This document shows positions 54,716 to 64,000 of a stretch of 64,000 nucleotides of DNA, one piece after another. Both the position numbers and the translations under genes were made by a program. The first letter of the stretch is position 1, and each line of letters opens with the position of its first letter. The stretch covers positions 109,874,829 through 109,938,828 of the forward strand of contig NC_051063.1 of NCBI RefSeq assembly GCF_004664715.2, written 5' to 3'. This DNA is from Peromyscus leucopus. Lineage: Eukaryota > Chordata > Mammalia > Rodentia > Cricetidae. The notes below the pieces were generated by a model. That model was not told the origin of the DNA. It did not search any database and saw only the letters and a list, made by a program, of their open reading frames with translations.

Positions 54716-55960
54716 CTAGACAGAGGTGGTGGAAGAGCCAATGCAGCTTCCTGCAACTACATTCCTACCAGTGAGTAACTTAACAAATAAACACGGGAGA
54801 TCTTGAAATAACTACCTAGCTATAGCCTAGCAAAACCTCGTTACTCTAGGAAATGATTCCACACTTACCTTTCCTTTCTATTTTACCTCAGTTATGTTAA
54901 TACTAATTCTTTTTCATTTATTTTAAAGGCTGAAAAGTAATTATTTGCCAGCTGTTCTACAGAAACATCTCCAGGCATTGGGAATGTTGGGTGTTTTCGA
55001 TCAGCTCATTTGATATTTTTAAGGTTGGTAAAGGAATTGGAGATGGGGTTTTGGGTTTCAAGTGAAAACAACTACCTGAATTTATTGCATTTTGAAACTA
55101 AACATCTTTAGAACTCATTCTAGGTGTGACTGCTTTCTTAAGATCCCATGGGCTGAAAGAAAACCTTGGCTTGGCCTGTTGCTAGATTCCACTAAGGCTT
55201 TCTGTCTCCTTTTGTCTTAGCTACTCTCTTTCCTCTCTGAAGTCATACATTTTTACTCTATCGCGAAGGGGAAACATCCTTTCAAACTCCTCAATTCATA
55301 ATTGAAGAAGTTTTGTCAGATCAAAAGGAAAGAAAGAATGAACAGAAGCGAAGTGCATGGAAAGCTTTAATATTTGAGTGGCCACACCGTATCTGGGGCA
55401 GCTTTGCTGCTGGTCGCTGTGCAGCACAGGCAGAACAAAAAAAAAAAAAAAAAAAAGAATCCAGAGTGATTTGTTCAAGGTTGCTCAATGTGAGTCAGAA
55501 AAGATTGGGCATTTTAATGCCAGGCAGAGCAGACATCTTTCTTCCCTAAAAAGGTGTTCTTTGTATGGGATTGGTTTCAATCCCCCAAATTAAACATGAT
55601 CATAGTTCATACATTTCAAGCTGCTTTTTCTTGAGGTGAGAAGGGCTGCGGTGCTGCAAGGAAAAAAAGATGTTGGCTACATAATACAAATACAACGGCA
55701 GCCCTGAGCAGGAAGTAGTCAGGGGAGGGGGCTTAGTGTGGCCTTTTCTATACAATTACTAATGGTAGGAAGAACATGCATAGGGGACCATATGTGCAGA
55801 GGAAAGGAAAGTAAGAACTGGAGAAATCTCCTATCCTGGGCCTCTTGGGACCTTTCTAAGCTCCTTCATTCTTACATATGCATGAGCTCCTAGTTCCTCC
55901 CTCACCTTTTCTAGCTGCCCCAAGCAAACCCCAAAGCCTTTGTTCAGAACCTCTTGGTTA
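54716..55960. other. Unique stretch with a poly-A run
   Basis: There is an A run at 55438-55455 preceded by 'gtggccacaccgtatctggg' and 'gctgctggtcgctgtgcagc', a GC-richer block than its surroundings. I cannot assign it to a repeat or pseudogene. Frames across it (78 and 71 codons) have no domain. Confidence 0.4.
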
Positions 55961-55964
55961 AAAG

Positions 55965-56135
55965 CCCAATATGCAGAGTCAAATAACTTTGCATTCAAAC
56001 TGAAAGCTTTTCCAATCAGCCAAGGAACTTTGGGCAAGCTCATTTAGCTCTCTGAACCTTGGGCTTGAAAAAAAAAAAAAGGATGTAATTTTGTCTGCTG
56101 TAGAGGTTGTTATGGAATTAGATGAGTGTTCATGG
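55965..56135 (+). mobile_element. MIR SINE, with a poly-A interruption
   Basis: 'ccaaggaactttgggcaagc', 'tcatttagctctctgaacct', then an A run at 56069-56081, then 'aggatgtaattttgtctgct', 'gtagaggttgttatggaatt', 'agatgagtg'. The order fits MIR (accttgggcaagttacttaa cctctctgagcct ... gttgtgaggattaaatgag). The start of the longest frame in the window lies in its tail. Confidence 0.65.
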
Positions 56136-56507
56136 ATTCAACACACTGCAATGAGTAAATGGCAAGAAATGTTATCATATCCACAATACATAATCCATAG
56201 ATTGTTTTCATTTGTTTTTCTCCACATAAAGAAAGTTGAGTCTCTAGACCATACTACAACTGAACTAGGAGGTTGCTTTAAAGCTCATTCAACAGACTCT
56301 GCTATAAAACCCAGTTTCCTATATTCAGCTATTGTTGTGGGAATAAATGTGTCCTGTCTGCAAAATGACATTTTGCTTCCTTATAACACATTTTTTCTTC
56401 AGCCCTGTCAGTACTCTGAACATGATAGACCAATTTATTGCACGCCGGAAACTGAGAAAATGGCAGAAGCAGGAAGGTGTCTGACTCCTCTCACGTCATT
56501 TCCCTGA
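56091..56507 (+). other. Longest open frame (138 codons), probably not a gene
   Basis: The frame begins within the tail of a MIR element and runs into unique AT-rich DNA. The product is mixed, with no signal peptide, transmembrane segment, repeat or domain that I recognise. There is no visible promoter, no splice-site arrangement and no poly-A signature of a retrocopy. At ~60% AT a chance frame of this size is expected in 64 kb. Confidence 0.2.
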
Positions 56508-57799
56508 AGCCTCTTGTGAAACGTAGGTCTCATCTTTTCCATGAATGCAGGGATTGTTAACAACCAGGATGCAGAGAGAAACTAAACAAACAGGGGTTGT
56601 TAAGTTCCACAGTGTAGGGACGTGGATTCCCTTTTTTCCCTCTAATTATATTTAGAGCCATCTATAAAAATCAGCTTTTCCTGGACCTTTGAGTCTTCAT
56701 GGCCAGATCTCCCATTTTTATGACATATTTAATACATATTTTTACTACAGATGTTTTTATACTATTCCTTTGTTATTTTTTTTTTTTTTTTTGGAAGAGT
56801 GTCAACCATGAAACTTGAGAATTAAAAAAAAAAAAAAACTTTTTATCTCATAATTCCCTTTTGTTTCTCTCAGGATGTCTCATCTTAGAGAACATTATTC
56901 CTAAAGTCATATGCTTTTATGCTCTTGTAGACTATTAAGCCCTAACTATTATGAAGTCCATGTGATGATTTTCATGTGCTTTCATTCACCCCATGTGTCA
57001 ATGGCTTTCAATAATGAGACAGAGTTATATAAAGCTTCTTTGGCAGAAAAGACCTCCATTTAAAAGTGGAGTCCCCATTGGGTATCATCATAAAACTCCC
57101 TACATGAAACCATTCAGTTTTCCAGCAGATGGGTGCTTTGTCACACAGTATTTATCTTCTTTTTATATTCAACTTAATTCAAATCATCCAATTAATTTTG
57201 TAGAAAAGCAGAGCTATGGTTTCCTGACACTGAGGCTAGAAAGTTTCATCAGAAGTGATTAATGCTCTAATTGGAGACTGAGTAGGGCTTCTAGAGGAAG
57301 AACGGATATCATTTTAAGAAGGTGATATGAAGACTCAGGTGAGAAATTATAGAACTTGAGTCTAAGCATAAGCAGCTGAAGAAATTATAAAAAGATAGGG
57401 CTGTAACTAGCTCACACATTACTGTGCCTTACTACTTAACTACCTCTTCCTTTAGACTCAAACCAGTAGGAGGCTGCCCAGAAGAGATAATAGACCTCCA
57501 GCATTGAAGTCATCTAAAACTGCAATGATTTCATAAGAACAGGAGGACCAAGGAAAAAAAGCAGCTAGCGGTATGATGTAGCACCCTAAAAGGAAGGTTT
57601 TGCATAAGTTGGAGGAAAATGAGTTGTTTTGAATATTTTCAGAGTAGCAAAAAGCATTCCCAGGTTTCCAAGGCTGCAAACCCAATCAAGTCAAAAGCAT
57701 GGGTTAGCATCTTAGGAAGCAACATTCCAACAATAAAGGACTGAGCAAGTAACATTCCTTTCATTGATACACAAAAGCTGAACAACAACTTTGATAGAC
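56508..57799. other. Unique AT-rich intergenic stretch
   Basis: Contains a T run (56776-56792) and an A run (56823-56838) that are nearly self-complementary. No gene recognised. Confidence 0.45.
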
Positions 57800-57890
57800 T
57801 GCTATTGTTGTTTTCATTTAGCAGACCACAAATCTTGAGAATGGGGAGGTTCAGTGATCTGTGCAAACCTACAGTGAAGGGCAGAACACT
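57800..57890 (-). mobile_element. Possible MIR fragment
   Basis: 'gttttcatttagcagaccac', 'atggggaggttcagtgatct', 'gtgcaaacctacag' resemble the antisense MIR core (cattttacagatgagg ... gaggttaagtgacttgccca aggtcacacag). It is weak. Confidence 0.4.
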
Positions 57891-58655
57891 GTCTTAAATC
57901 TAAGTGGACCTCTGACTTCACTCTTGTCCTTTTGCCTTCATTTCCCTGGATCTTAGAAACAAATCGAACGTCTGTAGCATATTTTATTCATGTTAATAAG
58001 TCATATACAAAAAGCATTCTGAAATAGTCAGGGTGAGGAAGGAATTCATGTTGGTGAGAAGAGACATTTAGATTTGGATATAAGCATTTTGGACTTCCTA
58101 TGTATTTTCTGTAGAAAATGTAATATACTACAACACAAATTTCTAATTTCCCTGGGGATGTAGAAATTGGCTTGAGGTATTGAAGACTATTTAGAATAAA
58201 TAATTCCCAATAAACTTAATTTGGGAGGCCACTAAATTATAAAGAATGTCACATATCAGAGGAATAGACTAGAAAAACTTTGAAATGTACATGTACATTT
58301 AAAGTGCTCATCCTGAGCAAAAGTATAGATAGTTACATCACTCAGTGAAATTCAGAAAGAAAGCATAATGCTTTCCTGTCTTTTCACATCTGAAATGTCA
58401 CTACTAGAAAGATAAGTGTTATTACATGCATTACTCACAAAGGGAATCAGAAATGGGCCAATTATGACTAGAAAATACTGTTAATTATTTTCTAGTAATC
58501 AGTTGTTGCCCTCAGTGTTACATTATATATTGCCACAGCAAAAAGTAGAGTGATAACTGTTAGTACTTATTTTCATATATTTTTATAGCAGGAACACTCC
58601 CATCATAAACTGAATAAATAGATCATCAGGATTAAATAATTTTAAGACTTCATCT
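57891..58655. other. Unique AT-rich stretch with an 18-bp palindrome
   Basis: AAATGTACATGTACATTT at 58283-58300 is perfectly self-complementary. No gene or repeat family recognised. Confidence 0.5.
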
Positions 58656-58659
58656 CTAT

Positions 58660-58838
58660 CTTTCTTTCTTTTTCATTAAGAAACATTCCATTCATTCTAC
58701 ACACCAACCACAGATTCTCCTTTTCTCCCTACTCCTGCCCTCAGCTTTTCTCCCCCATCCCACCTCCCATTCCCACCTCCTTCAAGGCAAGACCTCCCAT
58801 GGGGAGTCAGCAGAGCCTGGTACATTAAGTTGAAGCAG
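58660..58838 (-). mobile_element. 5'-truncated LINE-1 3' end
   Basis: The plus strand is the antisense 3' terminus: 'tttcattaagaaacattcca', 'acacaccaaccacagattct', C-rich 'cccatcccacctcccattcc', 'caaggcaagacctcccatgg', 'ggagtcagcagagcctggta'. It stops abruptly near 58838. The frame at 58697-59056 runs through it. Confidence 0.8.
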
Positions 58839-58952
58839 GTAGAAGCCTTAGTCATATAGCTTATGTGAGAAAATTGATTTAAAACCAGATACCATAAGGC
58901 CACAATGAAAGCTTTTCCAGAATTCAGACCCCACCAGGAAGCAGCTCCCATG

Positions 58953-58957
58953 GATGC
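58953..58957. repeat. LTR target-site duplication, left
   Basis: GATGC, with identity extending to GATGCTG; repeated at 59329. Confidence 0.6.
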
Positions 58958-59328
58958 TGGCTGTGGGATATTTTTCTGTGTGCTATGAATATATGTTGCT
59001 CTGATTGGTTGATAAATAAAGCTACATTGGCCTATGGCAGGGCAGGATGGAGCCATGTGGGAAAATCCAAGACAGATAGGAGAGAAGAAAGGAGAGTGGG
59101 GCAGATGGTGTTGGCCACTGCCAGGAGAAACAAGATATAAAGCACCAGTTAGTCACAAGCCATGTAGCAAGGTATAGATTTATAGAAATTGGTTAACTAA
59201 TGATATAAAGACTAGCTAGCAGGAAGCCTGCCATGGCCATAGTTTGAAAATAATATAAGTTTCTGTGTGTTTATTTGGGTCTGAGAAGCTGCAGGACTTG
59301 GCAGGACACAGGAAAGATTCCAACTATA
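58958..59328 (+). mobile_element. Solo LTR, same family as 35549-35936
   Basis: A 371-base element from TGGCTGTGGGAT to CCAACTATA. It carries 'gttgctctgattggttgata', 'aataaagctacattggccta', 'caagccatgtagcaaggtat', 'cctgccatggccatagtttg', 'ttatttgggtctgagaagct'. These align in order with the reverse complement of 35549-35936, more diverged. GATT-GG (CCAAT box) and an AATAAA are typical LTR parts. No internal viral sequence is present. Confidence 0.65.
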
Positions 59329-59333
59329 GATGC
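59329..59333. repeat. LTR target-site duplication, right
   Basis: GATGC(TG), identical to 58953-58959. Confidence 0.6.
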
Positions 59334-59360
59334 TGCAAATTATTCTGCTCCTGATCTCTT

Positions 59361-59377
59361 TTTTTTTTTTTTTTTCT
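59361..59377. repeat. Poly-T run
   Basis: About 17 T. No antisense SINE or LINE follows it, so its origin is unclear. Confidence 0.85.
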
Positions 59378-62300
59378 TAAACCAGAATTAACCTTAAAGC
59401 ATGTGCTGTGTCTTAACTGCCTTTACTCAGCTGAATACAAAGATCTTCATGGCATGTCTTCCCCAATAGGAAAGAAGGGCCCTGAGAGCTCAACCTCCTG
59501 ATGCCTTTCTCCAGAGGCCAGCAAATAAATCTCTACACAATCCCATTATAGTTACATTTCCTTACAATCTTGTATTTACTTTGAAACATCCTATCTAATT
59601 AATACCCATCAAAATGTCCATGACTCTTCTGCATATTTGGTTATCACCTTATTGTCTGAACGTAGAGGACAGAAGACTGAGAGAGCCCACTCACTGACCT
59701 GCTCTTCTGAACTCAGGCCATTGCAATGGTCCAGCTGAACAGAGTAGGTCTTTAATTCAGGAATCCAGGTTTGATAAATTTATGCACATCACAAGAGTTT
59801 TGAGTTTGCATTGAATGTATAGGTATGGACAGCACTTCCCCACATGACTTACCTCCTGCAGCTTTGCCAGCCCAGCCCAGTCAATCCAGTAGGAATGCTG
59901 ACTTATCTAGGAAAAGGAAAATAAGGGCATATGAAATACAAAGGAAGATGTGTGGCCTCAAGCATTCACACAGTTTCTTCAATTAATATTAGTTTCCTTC
60001 ATAATTCAGGAAAAGAACAAAAATGCAGTAAATGAAAATAGTATTCCGAACTCAAACACCACCTACAGAATTTAAACCCACATGAAGTCTAAATTCAGAA
60101 ATGGCCTGGCAACATGAAATAAGAATCATTTTAGAGTCAGTTAATCTCTAACTTTAATTTTCTCAACGCAGAGAACCCCAGCAGTACTCAAGCTCGTTAG
60201 CCCAGGGAGGGGTCTGGCAAATGAATCCAGTCTAATTACAAAATGCCTTTGAGATAGCAAGTGCAACATGCGTCTGCTCTTCTGTGATTTGACTGCACCA
60301 AAGGTGTAACCCACATGTTAATAAGCAACTTTAATTCATGCTGATAGTAAAGTGATGTGTCTAATCCTGTCTATAATCATATGCTTGGGCATAAATGCTT
60401 TCCCTAGTAAGGAAGAATACTGAAAACAATATGATACAACAGGATTTCATATTTTAAAAATCATCAAAAAATGTCAACTGTTTGACCATATTCATTACGT
60501 TTTCAAGAAAATGCGTAATTATATATGATTGATATGTTTTGTTAGTTTTCTTTATGAAATGATTAAGTGCTAGAGATTTCTGCCAAGACTTTGTGGCTCC
60601 ATTAAGATATCAGAACTCTATTACAAACTAAGGTCATTACTGTTCTTATATCCTAGGGATATTAGACATTAAGATGTAAACTCTCATTCACAAATGTCAA
60701 ATAAAAAAAATCTTCTCATTTATATGTGTTTTAATTATCAGTGTAAACATTTTGCTCAAATATATATAACTCCAACCTAACCCTCATCCATGTTCAGTCT
60801 CAATGCCCTCTCATGCTGTATACAACAGTACAAAGGAAGATATTTCATGTGTTATTAGTTATAAAACCACTGGAATGGTCCAATTACAAATCACTCTTCA
60901 TTAAAATCACAGGAGAATCCAAATTATCATAAGAACTTACATTAGAAAGAGGAAAAGCATTCTTGAATTTACAAAAGACATTGCTTAAATTATAATCCCA
61001 ATACGCTGACATTTTCTGATACCTCCAGTATAATATTTCTAACTAAAAAGGAAAAAAAAGAACTACAATTATGGAGGTGAATGTAGAGTTGTAAAAATTT
61101 CCAATAGAAGAAATATTTAGATACTAAAAAAAAAGTTGATAACAAATTTATATGTTCCATGATGAATCTTGAACTTAGACTCAGCATCAAATTTAGCTTC
61201 TAGATCCCAATTTATATTTACACATCATCATCAAGAAAATGTAAAAGTATCATCTTAAGATTGCTCATCCCAACTAATAACCATTTCCTAATATTCTGGT
61301 TTGGGTTTTCTCCAATCTTGAGCTGAACTAGTCACCTTTGGCAATGGTCCTAGAGCATTTTAAACATGATTTTATCACAGTATCTATGATGTATTATTAC
61401 AGATGTTAGTTTAGGATATCTTCTCTGTCAAATGGTAATGTAAGTGAAGTGTCCATAAAAGAATAATACATGTGTTCAGAATTTTCCCATCCGTTGCTCA
61501 GAAGGGCACCAACATGATTCACCTTCAAACTGTACCCCCTCTTTTCTACTCCCACCTTTACTTGAATCCAGTCCTTTTATTTCCTGATCAGTTTTTAGAA
61601 CTATCAGTTGTGAAATGGGCATAATTGATTGAGAATAAAGAACCAGGACCCTCCAAGTAAAGGTGATAGGATAGAGAAGAACGGGGCCAAGGCAGGTGAT
61701 GTTTGTGGGGCAAAAAAGACACAGAGGAAAGAGAAAGGGTACTGTCAAAAGGTTGAGAGGTACAAGAAATATATGAATCAGTGGCATCAGAACAGAACAG
61801 AGAAGTTAAGGTAAAGCTTTTGGGGGTAGGGAAAGGGCACAGAGAATGAGGTACTTTCTGGGTGACTGAGTAGGAGATGCTCTAGATAGGAAAGTCATGC
61901 CTAAAAGGAAAGCAGTCAATGTATTTAAGGACTTCTGTTGGGACTTTGTCCTCTAATCCACTTCTCTGGTTTTTGATAGATAGATAATTACTGAAGGATC
62001 TTTAGGCATTAACTGACTTCTTTACTAGACATACAAATGGACTTTATGCTCAGTGGTATATCACTTCTGAATCCTCATTGTCCTGCACAGTGTTTGGTAC
62101 AAGTTTTATTCCTGTTAAGAATCAATTTTTTTAATGCCTCAATGAGTATGATTCTGTAGTCACCATCTTCCAGTAGCAGAAGATGAAGATATTAAAATAT
62201 GAGAATTTAACATATATGCAATAGATCTGACACTCAATCATGCATACACCGTGACCCTGTTCATTATTCTTTAATCAAGGATTTTTAAAACTGTCCAAAA

Positions 62301-62919
62301 AAGATAATTAAAAGGACAAAATACAGTCTGGCAGTAGAGTAGAAGTAGAAAAAAATGATATATCAAGATTCAAGTTAGTAAAAATGAAAGTTTCATTAAT
62401 TTAATAAAAAATAAATTCGAGGCAAATTGTCCAGGATTTAAATCCGAGAACTTATAAAGACTGCGTTGAATGGTCTTGCAATCTGGTAGTGAATGAAAGA
62501 AGCTGAAAAGCAGTCACTCTCTTGTTAGCAGGGGGAAGCCAGGTGTTCCAGGGTCAAGAGGGGAAGGTGCCTCGCTCTCTCCAACTTGATGCCAAGTGTC
62601 AATACTGCCTCCACAGAGCGCATACTTCAAAAGTAAAAGCAGCTCACCAGGTAGACAGAAAGGTATGCCCAACAGACAAAATTGTATACACAGGAAGAAT
62701 GAGGTGAAAACACGAAGTTTATGTATTTGGCATTGACAGTGTCAATTTGGCATTTTTCTGTCATCAGGAAAAATAGACAGAAGTATGTGGAAGCTTGGAA
62801 GGTAAGGTTGATGATGAAGTCCGTTCACATCAGCAATGCATGAACAAAAGAATTCTATGATATAAATGTAACTGTTTGTGAAGATAAGAGGGAGGTCCCT
62901 ATCCTCCCATCTTACATAC
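59378..62919. other. Longest repeat-poor stretch (3.5 kb)
   Basis: No young transposon or gene is seen. A weak L2-like segment lies near 62035-62110 ('tgcacagtgtttggtacaag'). The part at 60140-60420 is notable for non-repetitive text with AT-rich homeodomain-like cores ('ccagtctaattacaaaatgc', 'taataagcaactttaattca') and isolated CpGs. It may be conserved regulatory DNA, judged by appearance only. Confidence 0.4.
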
Positions 62920-62921
62920 AC

Positions 62922-62948
62922 AGACACACAGACACAGACACAGACACA

Positions 62949-62980
<32 letters not shown>
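62922..62980. repeat. (CAGACA)n/(CA)n microsatellite
   Basis: About five CAGACA-like units then about 11 CA units. Confidence 0.95.
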
Positions 62981-62982
<2 letters not shown>

Positions 62983-63006
62983 TGCTCACTGGTTTATTTG
63001 GAGGAG

Positions 63007-63018
63007 GAGTGTATCTTT
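63007..63018. repeat. Target-site duplication of B1, left
   Basis: GAGTGTATCTTT, identical to 63190-63201. Confidence 0.9.
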
Positions 63019-63189
63019 TTGTTTTGTTTTGTTTTGCTTTGATTTTTCGAGACAGGGTTTCTCTGTGCAGCTTTGGAGCCTGTCCTGGAGCTCACTTTGT
63101 AGACCAGGCTGGACTTGAAATCACAAAGATTCACCTGGCTCTGCCTCCCAAGTGCTGGGATTAAAGGCATGCACCACCATTGCCCGGCA
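63019..63189 (-). mobile_element. B1 SINE with exact 12-bp duplication
   Basis: Antisense B1: (GTTTT)n tail, 'cgagacagggtttctctgtg', 'cagctttggagcctgtcctg', 'ccaggctggacttgaaatca', 'gtgctgggattaaaggcatg', 'caccaccattgcccggc'. The flanks are exact. It carries the '...tttggagcctgtcctgg' B1 variant, different from 40170. Confidence 0.95.
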
Positions 63190-63201
63190 GAGTGTATCTT
63201 T
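63190..63201. repeat. Target-site duplication of B1, right
   Basis: GAGTGTATCTTT, identical to 63007-63018. Confidence 0.9.
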
Positions 63202-64000
63202 GATACTACAGAATGAACCTGTAGAAGTAAAGCTCAAAAAAAAATGCATTCTTGGGGTGGGGTGAGTGTCTGTATAACTTTCCACAGGATAGATGAGCAC
63301 AGAAGATGTGGATTCTGAAAGGCATTTAAGATTTAGTATTGACAGTATATAGTGGATACTTGAAAACAGATGGAAAAAGGAAGAAAAGACACCATGGAAG
63401 AAGGAAGACACATACGTTTATGAATTCAGAGGATACTGGTGTTGGTTGCTTCAGTCACCAGAACAGAACATGTAAGTGGCACCACCCAGAGACAGAAAAT
63501 GCATTTAGTCTGGAATTTCATGCAATAAAACACACGTGACCCATGCACAGCTTTGAGTCATAAATAATGTCCTTTGAACTGAGAACACTCAGGGGTGTTG
63601 AAGAAAATTAGAATATATGTATACACCTATGACCAGAAAAGAAAACCAAAGAGAGGGAGATGGTCATGGGCAGGACAACAATAGCTACTCTATATAACAG
63701 GACAATTGGGATACAGCAGAGACTCTGGAGGCCTAATTTAAGAATAAACAAGTTCAACAAAACTGTGGCCTGTGTCCACCATGAAAAGAGAGCATGAAAA
63801 TAAGTTGGATTTTGAATTAAGAAGACCTCAATAACCTTTACCTGAAAAGCATCATGGGATGTCAACAAAGTTAGCATTGAGAAATATGTCAGAAGAGGTA
63901 ACAAGATGAAAATGCTTCTGGGTTACACACTGTTAGATATAGCTTTCTCATCAAGCTTTTGGGAGTGATAGAGAGATGGGTCAATTGGGTAAAGCATTTC
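63202..64000. other. Unique intergenic stretch to window end
   Basis: No gene or repeat family recognised. The last ~40 bases ('gagagatgggtcaattgggt', 'aaagcatttc') look like the start of a B2/B4 SINE head in plus orientation, cut by the window end. Confidence 0.4.

Noticed and set aside
56091..56507. 138-codon open frame as a possible gene
   Set aside because: It starts in a MIR tail, has no recognisable domain, signal or splice arrangement, and its length is within chance for 64 kb of this composition.

Overview
The window looks like nuclear DNA from a mammal, almost certainly a murid-type rodent and most likely a cricetid (hamster, vole or deer-mouse group). The basis is the interspersed repeats: many B1 SINEs, several B2 and B4 (ID_B1) SINEs, rodent LINE-1 3' ends, rodent LTRs, and older mammal-wide MIR, L2 and L1M remnants. 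Several young B1 copies read 'tagctttgcgcctttcctgg' where the mouse consensus has 'tagccctggctgtcctgg'. From memory that variant is typical of cricetids; I have not tested this.

I find no protein-coding gene, exon, tRNA, rRNA, snRNA or CRISPR array. All open frames are short (the longest is 138 codons). Many lie inside SINEs, LINE 3' UTRs or microsatellites, and none shows a recognisable domain. The composition is AT-rich with very few CpGs. This is intergenic or deep intronic DNA.

Layout. 1-9.2 kb: a LINE-1 3' UTR cut by the window edge, B1s, ancient L2/MIR remnants, then an old antisense LINE-1 ORF2 fragment split by a B2. 9.2-23 kb: a small minisatellite, long CT/CA arrays, B4s, L2/MIR relics and a diverged ~170-bp local repeat pair. 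23.5-24.5 kb: a LINE-1 insertion with an inverted 5' half and a clean target-site duplication. 25.2-31.5 kb: rodent medium-reiterated repeats, a solo LTR nested in a LINE-1, two antisense SINEs, and the 3' end of an endogenous retrovirus (polypurine tract plus LTR). 33.4-40.4 kb: young B1s with exact duplications, a solo LTR nested in a B4, an old L1M fragment and a long LINE-1 3' UTR. 40.4-57 kb: mostly unique sequence with scattered B1, B4, B2, MIR and L2. 57-64 kb: a LINE-1/LTR cluster, then about 3.5 kb almost free of young repeats, then a last B1.

The main value of the window is a readable record of retrotransposition: nested insertions, several exact target-site duplications and one twin-priming event. 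No new biological system is visible, and I do not claim one. Repeat family names are from memory of consensus sequences. RepeatMasker with a rodent library would be the deciding test.
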